Origin: an uncultured Lachnospiraceae bacterium
GTDB lineage: Bacteria; Bacillota; Clostridia; Lachnospirales; Lachnospiraceae
DNA: 44,792 nt
Direction: 5' to 3'
NCBI GenBank assembly: GCA_910588285.1
Contig: CAJUQB010000039.1
Location: forward strand, 1-44,792
The position numbers and the translations under genes were made by a program. Each line of letters starts with the position of its first letter. Within the stretch, counting starts at the first letter, position 1. A model generated the notes under the pieces. It saw only the letters and a program-made list of their open reading frames with translations. It was not told the DNA's origin and searched no databases. Positions 17,210-26,570 of the stretch are shown one piece after another.

Positions 17210-18364
17210 TCACTCCCCACACATCTTGTCAACCGTGCGCAGCACCTCCATAATCTCCTGATGGTATTCCCTTTTGTCCCGAAGCAGCAGCAGAATCTGC
17301 CGCTTGGACTCCTGGATGCCCTTCACCTGCTGCTCAATCCTGGCCCGCAGCTTCTGCCGCTGTACAATCAGGGAATGCTTCATCTCTACCATTTCCTTCT
17401 TATCCACCAGGGCAGTCACCTGGCTGCTCCAGATCTGGGCGTCATAGAACTGGTACCCCTCCAGTGCCTGCACCAGCTTCTTGCAGTAAAAGCCCAGCTC
17501 CTCATTGGCCTTTTCAAATTCCGCCCGCTCCCTGGCTGCCTCCTGGTATTGCTCCCAGAGATAATTCAGCTCCATGGAATTGGTAACGTGGAATTTCTCA
17601 CATGCAAAATCCACCGCATTGGTGGCATTCACATACTTGGCCTTCAGCTGGTTGGATACCGTAATGGCGCGGTTGACGCTGGCCCTGGCCCGCCGAAGCT
17701 CCTCCCGGTCTCCCTGCAGCCGCAGCAGGCAGCCTCCGCCTGTGAGCACTGCAAGCAAAATCGAAGCCAGCATCCAGACCGTGGTATTCATACGGAGGCC
17801 GTATTTGAGATACCCAAGGACGCAGACAGCCGCAACCAGAAGCCCCAGGATCGCGAAGAGCGCCCCTTTTAGAAACTTCTGCTCCCGCCTGACGGATTCC
17901 AGGTAATAGTCCCACTCTGATTTTTCCCCTTCCATGTAGGTCATGTCACGCTTTACCATGGACTGGTAGTTCTCATTGTTCTTGAGCCTGCGGATCGCCC
18001 TGGGAATCTCATCTGCCATCTGCTCCATCTGAGCATACTGAACATCCGAGATGGTGCGCTTCCGCTTCCCAAGCTCCTCCTGCTTCTGATTCAGCTCCAA
18101 AATATTCTTGGCGTATTCCAGAATCGGCGCAAATTCCTTCCTGGGCATATCCTCCAGCTTCTGGATATCCTCCAGGTAGCTGGTGATCAGCCGGTATTCC
18201 TTCTTCCCTTCCTCCAGCTCCCTGGACTGTTCCATCAGCTGCTCACAATATCCCAGCGCCGCATGCTCTGCCTGCTGCCTGGGATTCAGCCTGCTCTGTG
18301 GGCTTATGGCCTCCTCCAGAAAGGGATCCTCTGTCCTTTTTTTTCGTCTTTTAAATAATCCCAT
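17210..18364 (-). CDS. Membrane-anchored coiled-coil protein, last gene of a four-gene operon
   Basis: A 384-residue protein I do not recognise. It opens with a basic stretch (MGLFKRRKKRTEDP), then about 130 residues of charged, Gln/Glu/Lys-rich helix likely to form a coiled coil. Two closely spaced membrane helices follow (about 163-184, LKGALFAILGLLVAAVCVLG, and about 193-212, TVWMLASILLAVLTGGGCLL). The last 170 residues are again coiled coil. Both coiled-coil arms should lie in the cytoplasm, with a short outside loop. The gene starts one base after the TPR-like gene stop. It may anchor the actin-fold and helical-repeat partners at the membrane. Confidence 0.85.
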   Translation of the reverse strand: MGLFKRRKKRTEDPFLEEAISPQSRLNPRQQAEHAALGYCEQLMEQSRELEEGKKEYRLITSYLEDIQKLEDMPRKEFAPILEYAKNILELNQKQEELGKRKRTISDVQYAQMEQMADEIPRAIRRLKNNENYQSMVKRDMTYMEGEKSEWDYYLESVRREQKFLKGALFAILGLLVAAVCVLGYLKYGLRMNTTVWMLASILLAVLTGGGCLLRLQGDREELRRARASVNRAITVSNQLKAKYVNATNAVDFACEKFHVTNSMELNYLWEQYQEAARERAEFEKANEELGFYCKKLVQALEGYQFYDAQIWSSQVTALVDKKEMVEMKHSLIVQRQKLRARIEQQVKGIQESKRQILLLLRDKREYHQEIMEVLRTVDKMCGE

Positions 18365-18365
18365 A

Positions 18366-19064
18366 TTACATCACTTTCTTTTTATATTCTTCCCTCAGCT
18401 CCAGCAGGTGCACGCCCCAGTCCTGGGGCTCCTCCCACTCCTGGGTGATCTCCAGCGGCTGCAGCAGCAAAAGAGCGTTCTCCTTGGCCTGCAGGGACTG
18501 GGCCCGCTGGTTCTGCTCATATGCAAGGGCAAACTGGTTTGCCGCCTCCCGAAGCAGGAACAGCCCTGCGTAGGCTACCCCCAGATTATGGTGGATATCT
18601 CCCAGAAGCTCCGGCTCCTGGTCCAGGGCCTCCCGCCCCTTCAGAAGCCTCTCATACTCCAAAATACAGCGGTTATATCTTTCATTCCGCAAAAGCTGGT
18701 CTGCCGCCAGCTTCCTGCGCCAGAAGCTGCCGCGTCCCGAGAGCTCCTTGGACATCTGGCGGATGGGCACCAGTTCCTGGCTGTCATACATGCCGATCTC
18801 CTGGAGGAAGAACCAGGCGCACCAGATATCATTTTTCCCCTGCTTCCTGTGCTCTGCCAGAAGCTCCGCCAGCCTTGGCAGCCCCAATTCCTCCCGAATC
18901 CACGCAAACAGCGGCTCTCCCATGAGCCCCTCCTCCAGGAACATGGCATTCTCATAGAGGAAATAGCAGAGCTCCTCCAGGTTATGAAGCTCCAGATCCA
19001 GTGATTCCACACAAAAGGGCTTATCTGCCGTCTGCTCCCTGCAAATCCATAATTCACTACTCAT
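18366..19064 (-). CDS. TPR-like helical protein
   Basis: A 232-residue cytoplasmic protein of unknown function. The C-terminal half contains pairs of helices of TPR type, for example RCILEYERLLKGREALDQEP then GDIHHNLGVAYAGLFLLREA and NQFALAYEQNQRAQSL, suggesting a protein-binding scaffold. I place the start at 19064, where ATGAGTAG overlaps the stop of the upstream actin-fold gene by 8 bp; the open frame continues upstream but would overlap that gene by over 100 bp. The tight overlap with both neighbours suggests a stoichiometric complex. The N-terminal segment (ELWICREQTADKPFCVESL) has no recognisable motif. Confidence 0.85.
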   Translation of the reverse strand: MSSELWICREQTADKPFCVESLDLELHNLEELCYFLYENAMFLEEGLMGEPLFAWIREELGLPRLAELLAEHRKQGKNDIWCAWFFLQEIGMYDSQELVPIRQMSKELSGRGSFWRRKLAADQLLRNERYNRCILEYERLLKGREALDQEPELLGDIHHNLGVAYAGLFLLREAANQFALAYEQNQRAQSLQAKENALLLLQPLEITQEWEEPQDWGVHLLELREEYKKKVM

Positions 19065-20307
19065 CAATACTATACTCCCATACCTTTCCGCTGGAGGGAT
19101 ACCAGCTGCCGAAGCCAAGATCCGCAATCCGGATCCAGAGCCGGTTATCCTCCCCGGAATACAATTCAATCTGAAGCCGCGTCATCCGCCTGGGGCGGAT
19201 GGGCAGGTCCGTAAGCTGCAGGCTTCGGATGTCCGCCTCATTGCTTGCCGGACTTTGAAACCATACCTCAATCTGCGGATCCCCGGACAGCAGCACCTGG
19301 CAGGCAGACGATATTTCATACCGGCTCTGTCCCGCCTCCGCCATCTCATGATAACGGGTTCTGTCCCCCTCCCGCACCTTGAGGAAAATATTGCGCTTCA
19401 GCTTATACTCACTGAAATAGACATAATCACAGGTCCCGGCCTTGGCCAGGATCCGGCTGCCATAGCCGGCCCCCTTGGCAAAAAGGTTCCAGCCCTGGAA
19501 CACCCTGCGCCCCCGGCAGAGCACAGCCAGGGACTCCTTCATCCAGCCGCCCTCCAGACCGCCTCCGGTCAGATAAACAGCGGACACCATCCTCCCCTTC
19601 AGAAGCTTTTCCGCATGTCTGGCAAAGGCCTGGTCCCGCATCCCGGGCTCTGCCGGAAGCTCTCCCAGTGCCTGCTTCATCAGCAGAATCTGCTCCGGCC
19701 TGGTATGCCTGTCCCTGGTAAGGTATAAATAAAACAGATGGCTCCTCTCACAGAGAAACAAGATATTGTCATACTGCTTCAGCTCCTTTTTCTGGTTCAT
19801 TGCAAAATGGCAGAAGCTTTCCCTGTCGTCCTGGACAGACACCAGCTCCCGTTTGATCCCAAGAGAGCCCATCAGCTCCCGCAGCAGCCGGACTCTTGCA
19901 AAGTCCAATTGCCCCAGATGGAATGTTACGTGGCTGATTCCGGAAAAATCAGAGGCGTCGGCCAGCCCGGGCACCATGCGCAGCAGCTTTTTCAGGTAAA
20001 GAGCCAGCAGCTCGGCAGCAGGATACTCCTGCTGATCTACAAGTATCTGCTCTCCCTCCAGACTCCTTTCCCAGAGACGGTCAATATATACGGTATCCTC
20101 ATCCGATGCCCGCTCTCCGGATGCATCCGGCAGGCAGAAGCCTTTTGCCCCCCGCAGCCTGCACAGCGCAGTGGGAATCCGGTAAAATTCCTCCCCGGCC
20201 ACCAGGCTCACGGTCTCCGGCTCAGGCTCTGAGTTGGTGCAATAGCTGATCTGAGTCCAGATATCATTCAAATCAATCCCTATATAAATGTCCCTCTGGC
20301 TTGCCAT
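19057..20307 (-). CDS. Actin/Hsp70-fold (ASKHA) protein, DUF5716-like (tentative)
   Basis: A 416-residue protein. The opening YIGIDLNDIWTQISY resembles the first phosphate loop of actin/Hsp70/FtsA proteins. A later block, VYLTGGGLEGGWMKESL followed by RRVFQGWNLFAKGAGYGSRI, matches the adenosine motif (LTGGxA) and the downstream KGAAYAA segment. The expected second phosphate loop is NILFLCERSHLFYLYL, without the glycines needed for hydrolysis, so the protein may bind but not turn over nucleotide. From memory the family is catalogued as DUF5716 beside DUF5717; I could not confirm this. It has a clear AAGGAG site and sits between the large helical-repeat gene and the TPR-like gene. Confidence 0.75.
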   Translation of the reverse strand: MASQRDIYIGIDLNDIWTQISYCTNSEPEPETVSLVAGEEFYRIPTALCRLRGAKGFCLPDASGERASDEDTVYIDRLWERSLEGEQILVDQQEYPAAELLALYLKKLLRMVPGLADASDFSGISHVTFHLGQLDFARVRLLRELMGSLGIKRELVSVQDDRESFCHFAMNQKKELKQYDNILFLCERSHLFYLYLTRDRHTRPEQILLMKQALGELPAEPGMRDQAFARHAEKLLKGRMVSAVYLTGGGLEGGWMKESLAVLCRGRRVFQGWNLFAKGAGYGSRILAKAGTCDYVYFSEYKLKRNIFLKVREGDRTRYHEMAEAGQSRYEISSACQVLLSGDPQIEVWFQSPASNEADIRSLQLTDLPIRPRRMTRLQIELYSGEDNRLWIRIADLGFGSWYPSSGKVWEYSIDE

Positions 20308-20334
20308 TCCCTCTCACTCCTTTCGCCGCCATTC

Positions 20335-23300
20335 TTACAGAAGCCGGAACAGCTCCTTCACTCTGCGGAGCTTCTCCTGATATTGATTGTTAAGCTGGCG
20401 CAGCGTCGTCATATCATCCAGCTGATAGCTGATCATCATATCATTCAGCAGGCCGTACATGCTCTCCTCCCCCTGCTCTGCCAGCTCCTCTGTCTGAATA
20501 TGGCCGCTCTGGGTAATATCGCTCCCCTGCTCCCGCTCCTCCCGGATATAGTAGGGGATCTCCTCCCCATAAAAGGCCACAAAGCATTTTCCGTAAATCC
20601 CCTCATACATCTGCTGCAGCTCCTCCTCCACATAGGCGCTGCCTCCCTGGGGCCTGTCGCAGGCATAATTCACAAATACATGACGCCCCGGCCTGGTCCG
20701 GTATTCCAGAACCGCCCGGTCCGTGAAGCGGTATTTGCGCAGAAGCCTTCTGGGCAGCAGATGGTAGAAGGCAAAATACCGCTTCTGCTGCAGATATTCC
20801 TGCAGCAGCTGCTCCAGCAGCCGCTCCTGCTGCTCCGTGAGGGTGCTCTTCTGGGCCAGCCATTGGAAGCAGGCCAGGCGGCAGCTGTCATTTAAGGGAT
20901 TCTCCCATTCAATCTGCTGCTGGATCCGCTCAAACACCAGATCGCCCGCCACCGTCTGATCCACCACATACCGGTGGGAAACACTGGTCAGGTATGCCAT
21001 CACCACCATCTCATTGCCGCCCTTGTCAAAATAGCTGCTGAAGATCTCCTCCATCTGCTGGCTGTAGCCCTCTGTGTACAGAAGCTGGATCAAAAACCGT
21101 TCCTCCAGATCATGGGTATCCAGATCAAATTCCCGGGCTGCCTTCCACAGCTGCTCCAGCATACGGATATTCCCCCGCTGGTACAGCAGCAGGTAATGAA
21201 GCAGATATTCGTTGTATTTGCCCCGGCGGAAAATCTCCTCGCACAGACCCAGCAGGAACTCATCCTCCTCATAGTCAGTCTCCTGCATCTTCTGCCCGGC
21301 AATGATCATCAGCTTACTGACAGACATCTGTTCGCTCCCATAGGCTTTCAGCAGCTGGTAGGCGCGCCCATAGATTCCCCTTGCAATCATCAGCTCCAGC
21401 AGCTGGTTCCTGGCTGACCGGGGCATCCCGCCCTCATCGATCCAGTTCAGGAAATCATCCATCCCGCTGCCGGTATAGGCATGATAATAATATTCCATCA
21501 TCTGAAGCTTTAATTCCTGCCGGCACCCTTCGCTGACACTCTCCTCCTGCATCAGGAACATCCATCCCGGCAGATCCTCCTGCTGATACGTCTGCCAGGT
21601 CTGTCTCCGCTCCAGATGGGCGATCAGGAAATTGCGCTGGCAGGGCTTGGCCTTCATGCACCATTTCAGGTATCGGCCCGGGGACATGAGCCTGCACAGC
21701 TCCAGGGCCTCCCCCGGAATATACCGGTTCCCCAGGTCGTCCTCTGCAAGAATCACATAGCAGAGGGAGAGCAGGGGCGTATATCCCTTCTGGGCAGTCA
21801 GCGTTACCCGCTGCTCCCCTTTCAGCTCATGCTGAAGGAGGATCAGGCGCCTGGCCCGGCCGTCCTCACAGCTGATCCGATGCATAAATAACAGCTCCTC
21901 CAGCTGACCGGCAATCACCTCGTCAATGGTGCACTGCTCCAGCAGATCCTCATAGAGAACCGCAAGATTCTCATCCATCCGCCCCTCCAGAAGCTGCCTT
22001 AGGGCAAATCCCCGGATCTTGTCCTGATACGCCTCATACAGGCTCTGGGGCATGTTCTTTTTTTCTACAATGCAGCGGTACAGCATGGCCTGCTTTTTGT
22101 AACTCAGAGTGCTCTGGTGATCCTGATACTGAAAATACAGCAAAACGGACCGGGGAAACTGCTCCAGCTGCTGAAGCTCCGCACAGGACATCCAGGCCTC
22201 ATACAGCCCTGCAATCCGGAAGTTCTCTTTTATTCCGCGTTCATACCAGGCAAACTGCTCCTCTCCCGTCAGGTTCCATTTTACACAGCAGCTGCAGAAG
22301 CTTCTGCACATCTCCTGGCTGTCGTCCTTTTGGCAGCATTCCAGCAGAATCCGATACCACATGAAATGATATTGCTTGATCTGGGGCACCAGCTTTTTGA
22401 TCTGTTCCGTCAACTCAGGCGTCAGCGCCTTCTGACGGACGGCCCAGTACAGAACCCGCCGTTCAAACTCCTCCGGCCTGGTCAGAAGATAAGGCGCCTT
22501 TTTCAGAAGCCGGTAAGCCTCCATCAGCAAAATGGGGCTGTCTGCCCCTCCCTCCATCCGCTCCCGAATGGCCTTAAGCTTCCTGCTGTCGCTCTGATTC
22601 AGCTGCGGGTCCAGAAGCAGCATAATATAGAACAGATAGAGATTCTCCTGGTTCTGCCTGTAAATCTCCTGGATCTGGCTGAAGCATTTTGACACATAGG
22701 AGGGCTCCCGCTCCTGGATCGTGGTAACATACAGATAAAAGGCATACAGCGGCGATGTCTGCTGAAAATGGGATCTGCGGAAATGATCCAGATGCCACTC
22801 TGCCTCCTGCCGCTGCTTATTGATCAGCAGAGCCTGGGCCTGATACAGCACATACCATAGATTCTCCGGCTCCAGCTCCCGCAGCTGCTCCAGACAGGCA
22901 CAGCTCTCCTTTGCCCAGACGCCGATCACAATCCGCTGCATCCGCACATCCAGATACAGGCTGGTCAGCCGTACCAGAAGGCTGCGCTTCCTCCTGGTAC
23001 GCTCTGCCGGCTCTTCCTCCCGCCCGCCCTGCCGGATACACAGCTCGCAGACCGCCTTCTGGCGGATCCCGGTAAAGGTAAGGCGTATATAGTTCTTCCC
23101 GGCATGCAGGTACTGGGGCCTTATGACAAATCCAGCCTCTGCCAGATTCCCTACAAAATCCTCTGTGGTAATCCTGCTCTTCACCGGAACTGCCGCCTCA
23201 TGGTCTGAGGTCATCTCAATGCCAAGATACCCCCATTGGCTCTTCCGCAGAGACAGCGTCTCCATGGTTTCGCATTCCACCTGCTCCAGCTCCATCACGG

Positions 23301-23892
23301 ACTGAATCAGCAGGAATTCCACCGGCTGTTTTTTGCGTATGCCAATCAGAAATTCCTCCATGTCCTGCTGGGATGCGCCGCTGCCCCCCAGCGCCTGATA
23401 CAGAAGCCGTTCCTTCTGCTCCGTATCCTTGATGATGTTGGTAAAAAAGGGAGCCTGAAACATGCGGTAGGCCTCCGTCCAGGAAGTCTGTGCCAGATTG
23501 GCAAATTCAAACAGATTCCAGATCTTCCCCAGGGAGGTCTGAGTATAAAACCGTGTCATGGACACAGCAAAAGAAAGGTTGTATTCTCCTCCATCGCAAA
23601 TAATGTAGAAGTCACCCTTCTGCACGTCGCCTTCGATCAGGCCCTCGCTATGAAATTCAAAGGGAACCGTCACCCGCATCCCCTCAAATTCAGAGAGCAG
23701 ACATTTCATCCGCGGATTGGTGGAATACACAATCCCCCTCAAGGGAAACTCATTGGTACTATGCATGGAAAAGCTTCCCATGTAATTCTCGCCCTCCAGC
23801 ACCACAAGCTCCAGACGTTCCTCCTCCAGAGCCAGGACCGGTTTTTCCTCCCGGAATTTTGCGTATGCCAGCTCCTGTATTTTTTTTCGCAA
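20335..23892 (-). CDS. Large helical-repeat protein, DUF5717-like (tentative)
   Basis: A protein of about 1185 residues, first in a four-gene operon. The N-terminal 330 residues look like beta-rich domains (ELVVLEGENYMGSFSM; GIVYSTNPRMKCLLSEFEG; GDFYIICDGGEYNLSFAVS). The rest is an all-helical array with many Tyr, Leu and Gln/Glu residues, like degenerate TPRs (ENLYLFYIMLLLD; RYFAFYHLLPRRLLRKY). No signal or membrane helix is seen. I take the TTG at 23892 as start: it follows AGGTGAAGA and leaves room for the divergent promoter. The frame is open 49 codons further, but that part overlaps the promoter and is low complexity. It looks like a scaffold or solenoid partner; function unknown. Confidence 0.8.
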   Translation of the reverse strand: MRKKIQELAYAKFREEKPVLALEEERLELVVLEGENYMGSFSMHSTNEFPLRGIVYSTNPRMKCLLSEFEGMRVTVPFEFHSEGLIEGDVQKGDFYIICDGGEYNLSFAVSMTRFYTQTSLGKIWNLFEFANLAQTSWTEAYRMFQAPFFTNIIKDTEQKERLLYQALGGSGASQQDMEEFLIGIRKKQPVEFLLIQSVMELEQVECETMETLSLRKSQWGYLGIEMTSDHEAAVPVKSRITTEDFVGNLAEAGFVIRPQYLHAGKNYIRLTFTGIRQKAVCELCIRQGGREEEPAERTRRKRSLLVRLTSLYLDVRMQRIVIGVWAKESCACLEQLRELEPENLWYVLYQAQALLINKQRQEAEWHLDHFRRSHFQQTSPLYAFYLYVTTIQEREPSYVSKCFSQIQEIYRQNQENLYLFYIMLLLDPQLNQSDSRKLKAIRERMEGGADSPILLMEAYRLLKKAPYLLTRPEEFERRVLYWAVRQKALTPELTEQIKKLVPQIKQYHFMWYRILLECCQKDDSQEMCRSFCSCCVKWNLTGEEQFAWYERGIKENFRIAGLYEAWMSCAELQQLEQFPRSVLLYFQYQDHQSTLSYKKQAMLYRCIVEKKNMPQSLYEAYQDKIRGFALRQLLEGRMDENLAVLYEDLLEQCTIDEVIAGQLEELLFMHRISCEDGRARRLILLQHELKGEQRVTLTAQKGYTPLLSLCYVILAEDDLGNRYIPGEALELCRLMSPGRYLKWCMKAKPCQRNFLIAHLERRQTWQTYQQEDLPGWMFLMQEESVSEGCRQELKLQMMEYYYHAYTGSGMDDFLNWIDEGGMPRSARNQLLELMIARGIYGRAYQLLKAYGSEQMSVSKLMIIAGQKMQETDYEEDEFLLGLCEEIFRRGKYNEYLLHYLLLYQRGNIRMLEQLWKAAREFDLDTHDLEERFLIQLLYTEGYSQQMEEIFSSYFDKGGNEMVVMAYLTSVSHRYVVDQTVAGDLVFERIQQQIEWENPLNDSCRLACFQWLAQKSTLTEQQERLLEQLLQEYLQQKRYFAFYHLLPRRLLRKYRFTDRAVLEYRTRPGRHVFVNYACDRPQGGSAYVEEELQQMYEGIYGKCFVAFYGEEIPYYIREEREQGSDITQSGHIQTEELAEQGEESMYGLLNDMMISYQLDDMTTLRQLNNQYQEKLRRVKELFRLL

Positions 23893-23938
23893 ATCTTCAC
23901 CTACTCTGTTATTGTATACGTTCTTTTTTGATACCTGG

Positions 23939-23966
23939 TTGCATTTTCTCTGAAAATGACTATAAT
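23939..23966 (+). promoter_or_regulatory. Promoter of the PLP aminotransferase gene
   Basis: TTGCAT (23939-23944), a 16-bp spacer and perfect TATAAT (23961-23966) lie about 75 bases upstream of the ATG at 24042. It overlaps the downstream side of the opposing promoter at 23971-23999, so the two polymerases would run through each other's start sites. Confidence 0.6.
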
Positions 23967-23970
23967 AATA

Positions 23971-23999
23971 ATTATAAACGATCGTGATGGGAATTGCAA
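23971..23999 (-). promoter_or_regulatory. Promoter of the four-gene actin-fold operon
   Basis: Minus-strand TTGCAA (23994-23999), an exact 17-bp spacer and TATAAT (23971-23976). It predicts a transcript starting near 23964 with about 70 bases of leader before the TTG start at 23892. This supports rejecting the longer start at 24039. Confidence 0.7.
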
Positions 24000-24041
24000 A
24001 TACAATTGATAACATCCCTTGATTGAAAACAGGAGGCACTT

Positions 24042-25133
24042 ATGATACAGGCAAAGGAACATTTTCACGGAAGCGATCTGGAAAAGATCGAGAAGGTCTA
24101 CGGAATCAGGAAGGAAGACATTACCAGCTTTTCTGCCAATGTGAACCCTCTGGGCGTCTCTCCCATGCTGCGGCAGCAGCTGACTGCCCACATTGATGCC
24201 ATCACCTCTTATCCCGACCGGGAGTATACGGCGCTGCGCACCTGTATTGCCTCCTATGTGGGCTGCAATGCCAGGCAGGTTATGGTTGGGAACGGCTCCA
24301 CGGAGCTTATTTCCCTGTTTATCCAGATTATCCACCCCAAAAAAGCCCTGATTGTGGGGCCCACCTACTCGGAATATGAGCGGGAGATCTCATTGGGCGG
24401 CGGAGGCTGCCTCTATTACCCCCTTCCGGAGGAGCAGGATTTCCAGATGGATATCCCTCATTTTACGGCGCAGCTGAACGAATCCATTGACCTGGTGGTT
24501 CTCTGCAACCCCAACAATCCCACCTCCACCTCCATCACCAGAGCACAGATGCGCCGGATCCTGGACGTATGCAAGCAGTATGGGATCTTTGTCATGGTGG
24601 ACGAGACTTATGTGGAATTCGCGCCAAAGCCGGAGGAGATCTCCGCTGTTCCCCTGGCGGAATACTATAACAACATTATCATTCTTCGGGGCACCGCCAA
24701 GTTCTTTGCCGCCCCGGGACTGCGCCTGGGGTACGCGGTCACCGGCAACCGGGATCTGATGGAATCCATCAATTCCCGCAAGAATCCCTGGACCATCAAC
24801 TCCCTTGCCGTGGTTGCCGGGGAGATCATGTTCCAGGATAACGACTACATTCAGGCCACCCGCCGGCTGATCTCTGCGGAGCGCGGCCGGATGTACCAGG
24901 CATTGAATGAGGACAGCCGGTTCCATGTCTATCCGCCTACCGCCAATTTTATGCTGGTGCATCTCCTGGATCCCTCTTTAAGCTCTGCGGAGCTGTTCGA
25001 CCGGGCCATCCGCCGGAACATGATGATTCGGGACTGCTCCACCTTCCCCTTCCTGGACCAGCATTTCATCCGGTTCTGTATCATGAACCCCGAGATGAAT
25101 ACACGGCTGCTGGAATGCCTGCTGGAGGGATAA
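24042..25133 (+). CDS. PLP-dependent aminotransferase (HisC/CobD-like)
   Basis: A 363-residue fold-type I PLP enzyme. NPNNPTSTSITR is the Asn/Pro loop (about 158-169), VMVDETYVEF holds the PLP-binding Asp and Tyr (about 188-197), and GTAKFFAAPGLRLGYAV carries the Schiff-base Lys (about 220). The start FSANVNPLGVSP and the AKFFAAPGLRLGY signature resemble threonine-phosphate decarboxylase (CobD) and histidinol-phosphate aminotransferase. No cobalamin or histidine genes are nearby, so the substrate is open. The ribosome site CAGGAGG sits 6-7 bases before the ATG. It is divergent from the four-gene actin-fold operon. Confidence 0.9.
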   Translation: MIQAKEHFHGSDLEKIEKVYGIRKEDITSFSANVNPLGVSPMLRQQLTAHIDAITSYPDREYTALRTCIASYVGCNARQVMVGNGSTELISLFIQIIHPKKALIVGPTYSEYEREISLGGGGCLYYPLPEEQDFQMDIPHFTAQLNESIDLVVLCNPNNPTSTSITRAQMRRILDVCKQYGIFVMVDETYVEFAPKPEEISAVPLAEYYNNIIILRGTAKFFAAPGLRLGYAVTGNRDLMESINSRKNPWTINSLAVVAGEIMFQDNDYIQATRRLISAERGRMYQALNEDSRFHVYPPTANFMLVHLLDPSLSSAELFDRAIRRNMMIRDCSTFPFLDQHFIRFCIMNPEMNTRLLECLLEG

Positions 25134-25141
25134 TGCAGGCT

Positions 25142-25210
25142 GCCCCGGCTGGGCTTTTGGGGCCTTACCGGGGCTTAAAGAACAGGCATAGCAGCAAAAA
25201 CTGTTATGCC
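25142..25210. terminator. Two hairpins between converging genes (weak terminator)
   Basis: The first has arms GCCCCGG (25142-25148) and CCGGGGC (25168-25174). The second has arms GGCATAGCAG (25185-25194) and CTGTTATGCC (25201-25210) with one wobble. Neither has a strong T run. They lie between the aminotransferase stop and the end of the opposing ABC operon, where a bidirectional terminator is expected. Confidence 0.4.
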
Positions 25211-25240
25211 CATTCTATCATGAATTGGAGGGTGCAACAA

Positions 25241-25873
25241 CTAGAAAATTCTCCCCTGATTCATTTCGTACACCTCATCGCACAGAATCTCGATATCCTC
25301 TTTGTTATGGCTTGCCAGTATGATTGTCTTTCCCTCATCCCTAAGCCCCATCAAAATCTTCCGGATCTCCTCTACGCCCTGATTGTCCAGGCTGTTCATG
25401 GGCTCGTCTAGAATCAGTATCTCCGGATTTTCCATGATAGCCTGGGCAATGCCCAGGCGCTGTTTCATGCCCAGTGAATATTTTCCCACCTTTTTGCGGC
25501 TGTCCGGATCAAGCCCTACCCGCTCCATACTCTCCCGGATCTCCGCCTCCCCGATCACATTGCGTATGCCTGCCAGATATGCAAGGTTCTTAAATCCTGT
25601 ATAACCTTTCAGAAATCCCGGATTTTCTATGATAATCCCTATATTGTCCGCAAAATCCGTATCCCTTCCGATCACCTTTCCTCCCACCACAACCTGCCCT
25701 TTGGTGGGCCGCAAATAACCGGCGATCAGCTTAAACAAAACCGTTTTTCCGGAACCGTTTCTTCCGACAATTCCGTAGATTTTTCCTTTTTCTATGCTCA
25801 AATCAACTTGATCCAGCACAGTAACAGCGCCAAATTTCTTGGTCAAATTCTCTATTCTGATCATTTCTGCCAT
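25241..25873 (-). CDS. ABC transporter ATP-binding protein
   Basis: A 210-residue ATPase of the type found in bacteriocin/peptide resistance and export transporters (CcmA/BcrA group). Walker A is GRNGSGKT, the Q-loop region reads NIGIIIENPGF, the signature is YSLGMKQRLG, Walker B is ILILDEPMNSLD and the switch His is in ILASHNKED. It is short: the sequence ends right after the D/H-loop region without the extra C-terminal domain of longer homologues. It is the last gene of the operon running from 29406, downstream of three membrane subunits, and presumably energises them. AAAGGGG precedes the ATG. Confidence 0.95.
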   Translation of the reverse strand: MAEMIRIENLTKKFGAVTVLDQVDLSIEKGKIYGIVGRNGSGKTVLFKLIAGYLRPTKGQVVVGGKVIGRDTDFADNIGIIIENPGFLKGYTGFKNLAYLAGIRNVIGEAEIRESMERVGLDPDSRKKVGKYSLGMKQRLGIAQAIMENPEILILDEPMNSLDNQGVEEIRKILMGLRDEGKTIILASHNKEDIEILCDEVYEMNQGRIF

Positions 25874-25903
25874 ACGAAAGCCCCTTTCCTCTCCTGACTA
25901 AAA

Positions 25904-26554
25904 TTACTGGCATGTGCCATTCATCCCTGCTTTCCTGGCCAGCAATATCCCTCCGGCCAGATAGCTAAACACAACCAGCGCCAGCTCGGTTATCAGGGAA
26001 GCAGGCACAGAGATTCCCGTCTCCCCAAAATACCATTCACTCTGAAAATACATCCCCCACATTCCATACATACCCCCTGCAATCCTGATATTTGAAAAGC
26101 CCATTAGAAAGGTTCCCCCTTCCAGCAGCAGCAGGATTGCCGGCGCACCCCTCCCCAAACCGGTCATATCCAGCACAAGAAAAAAAATCATGATTGTTAT
26201 GATATGGGCAAGCCACAAAAGAAACACCTTCCAGCCTTCCGCCGCAAAGCCTCTGGCAGTAAAAAGATCCGCTGCCATTGCCACGAGAAACAAAGCTGCC
26301 CCCATCCATACGCCCCAGAGCAGAACCCTGGCAAATTTTTGCCGCCACCATTTTCGAACCGTCACATAGCGGTAGCATGCAAGCAGTTCTACCTTTCTCC
26401 AGGTTTCCAGCCAGACTCCTTCCGCCAGCAGACAGATCCCAATGGGTAACAGCCATCTTGCCAGCTCATAGAGCACCCTGTCAAAATCAGCCATCCAGCT
26501 GGAACCGTCCTGGGACACTCCTCCGAAAAAGCTTAAAATCATACTCTGACTCAT
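25904..26554 (-). CDS. Small ABC-type membrane subunit
   Basis: A 216-residue hydrophobic protein with about five to six membrane helices, for example WLLPIGICLLAEGVWL, VWMGAALFLVAMAADLF, WLAHIITIMIFFLVLDM and ELALVVFSYLAGGILLARK. No family-specific motif is recognised. The second of two adjacent ATGs (26554) is better spaced from GGGAGG than the first. It lies between another membrane gene and the ATPase, so it is read as one of three integral subunits of the transporter; three different small membrane subunits beside one ATPase is typical of lantibiotic-immunity-like or ABC-2 exporters. Confidence 0.8.
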   Translation of the reverse strand: MSQSMILSFFGGVSQDGSSWMADFDRVLYELARWLLPIGICLLAEGVWLETWRKVELLACYRYVTVRKWWRQKFARVLLWGVWMGAALFLVAMAADLFTARGFAAEGWKVFLLWLAHIITIMIFFLVLDMTGLGRGAPAILLLLEGGTFLMGFSNIRIAGGMYGMWGMYFQSEWYFGETGISVPASLITELALVVFSYLAGGILLARKAGMNGTCQ

Positions 26555-26570
26555 CATACACCTCCCTATG

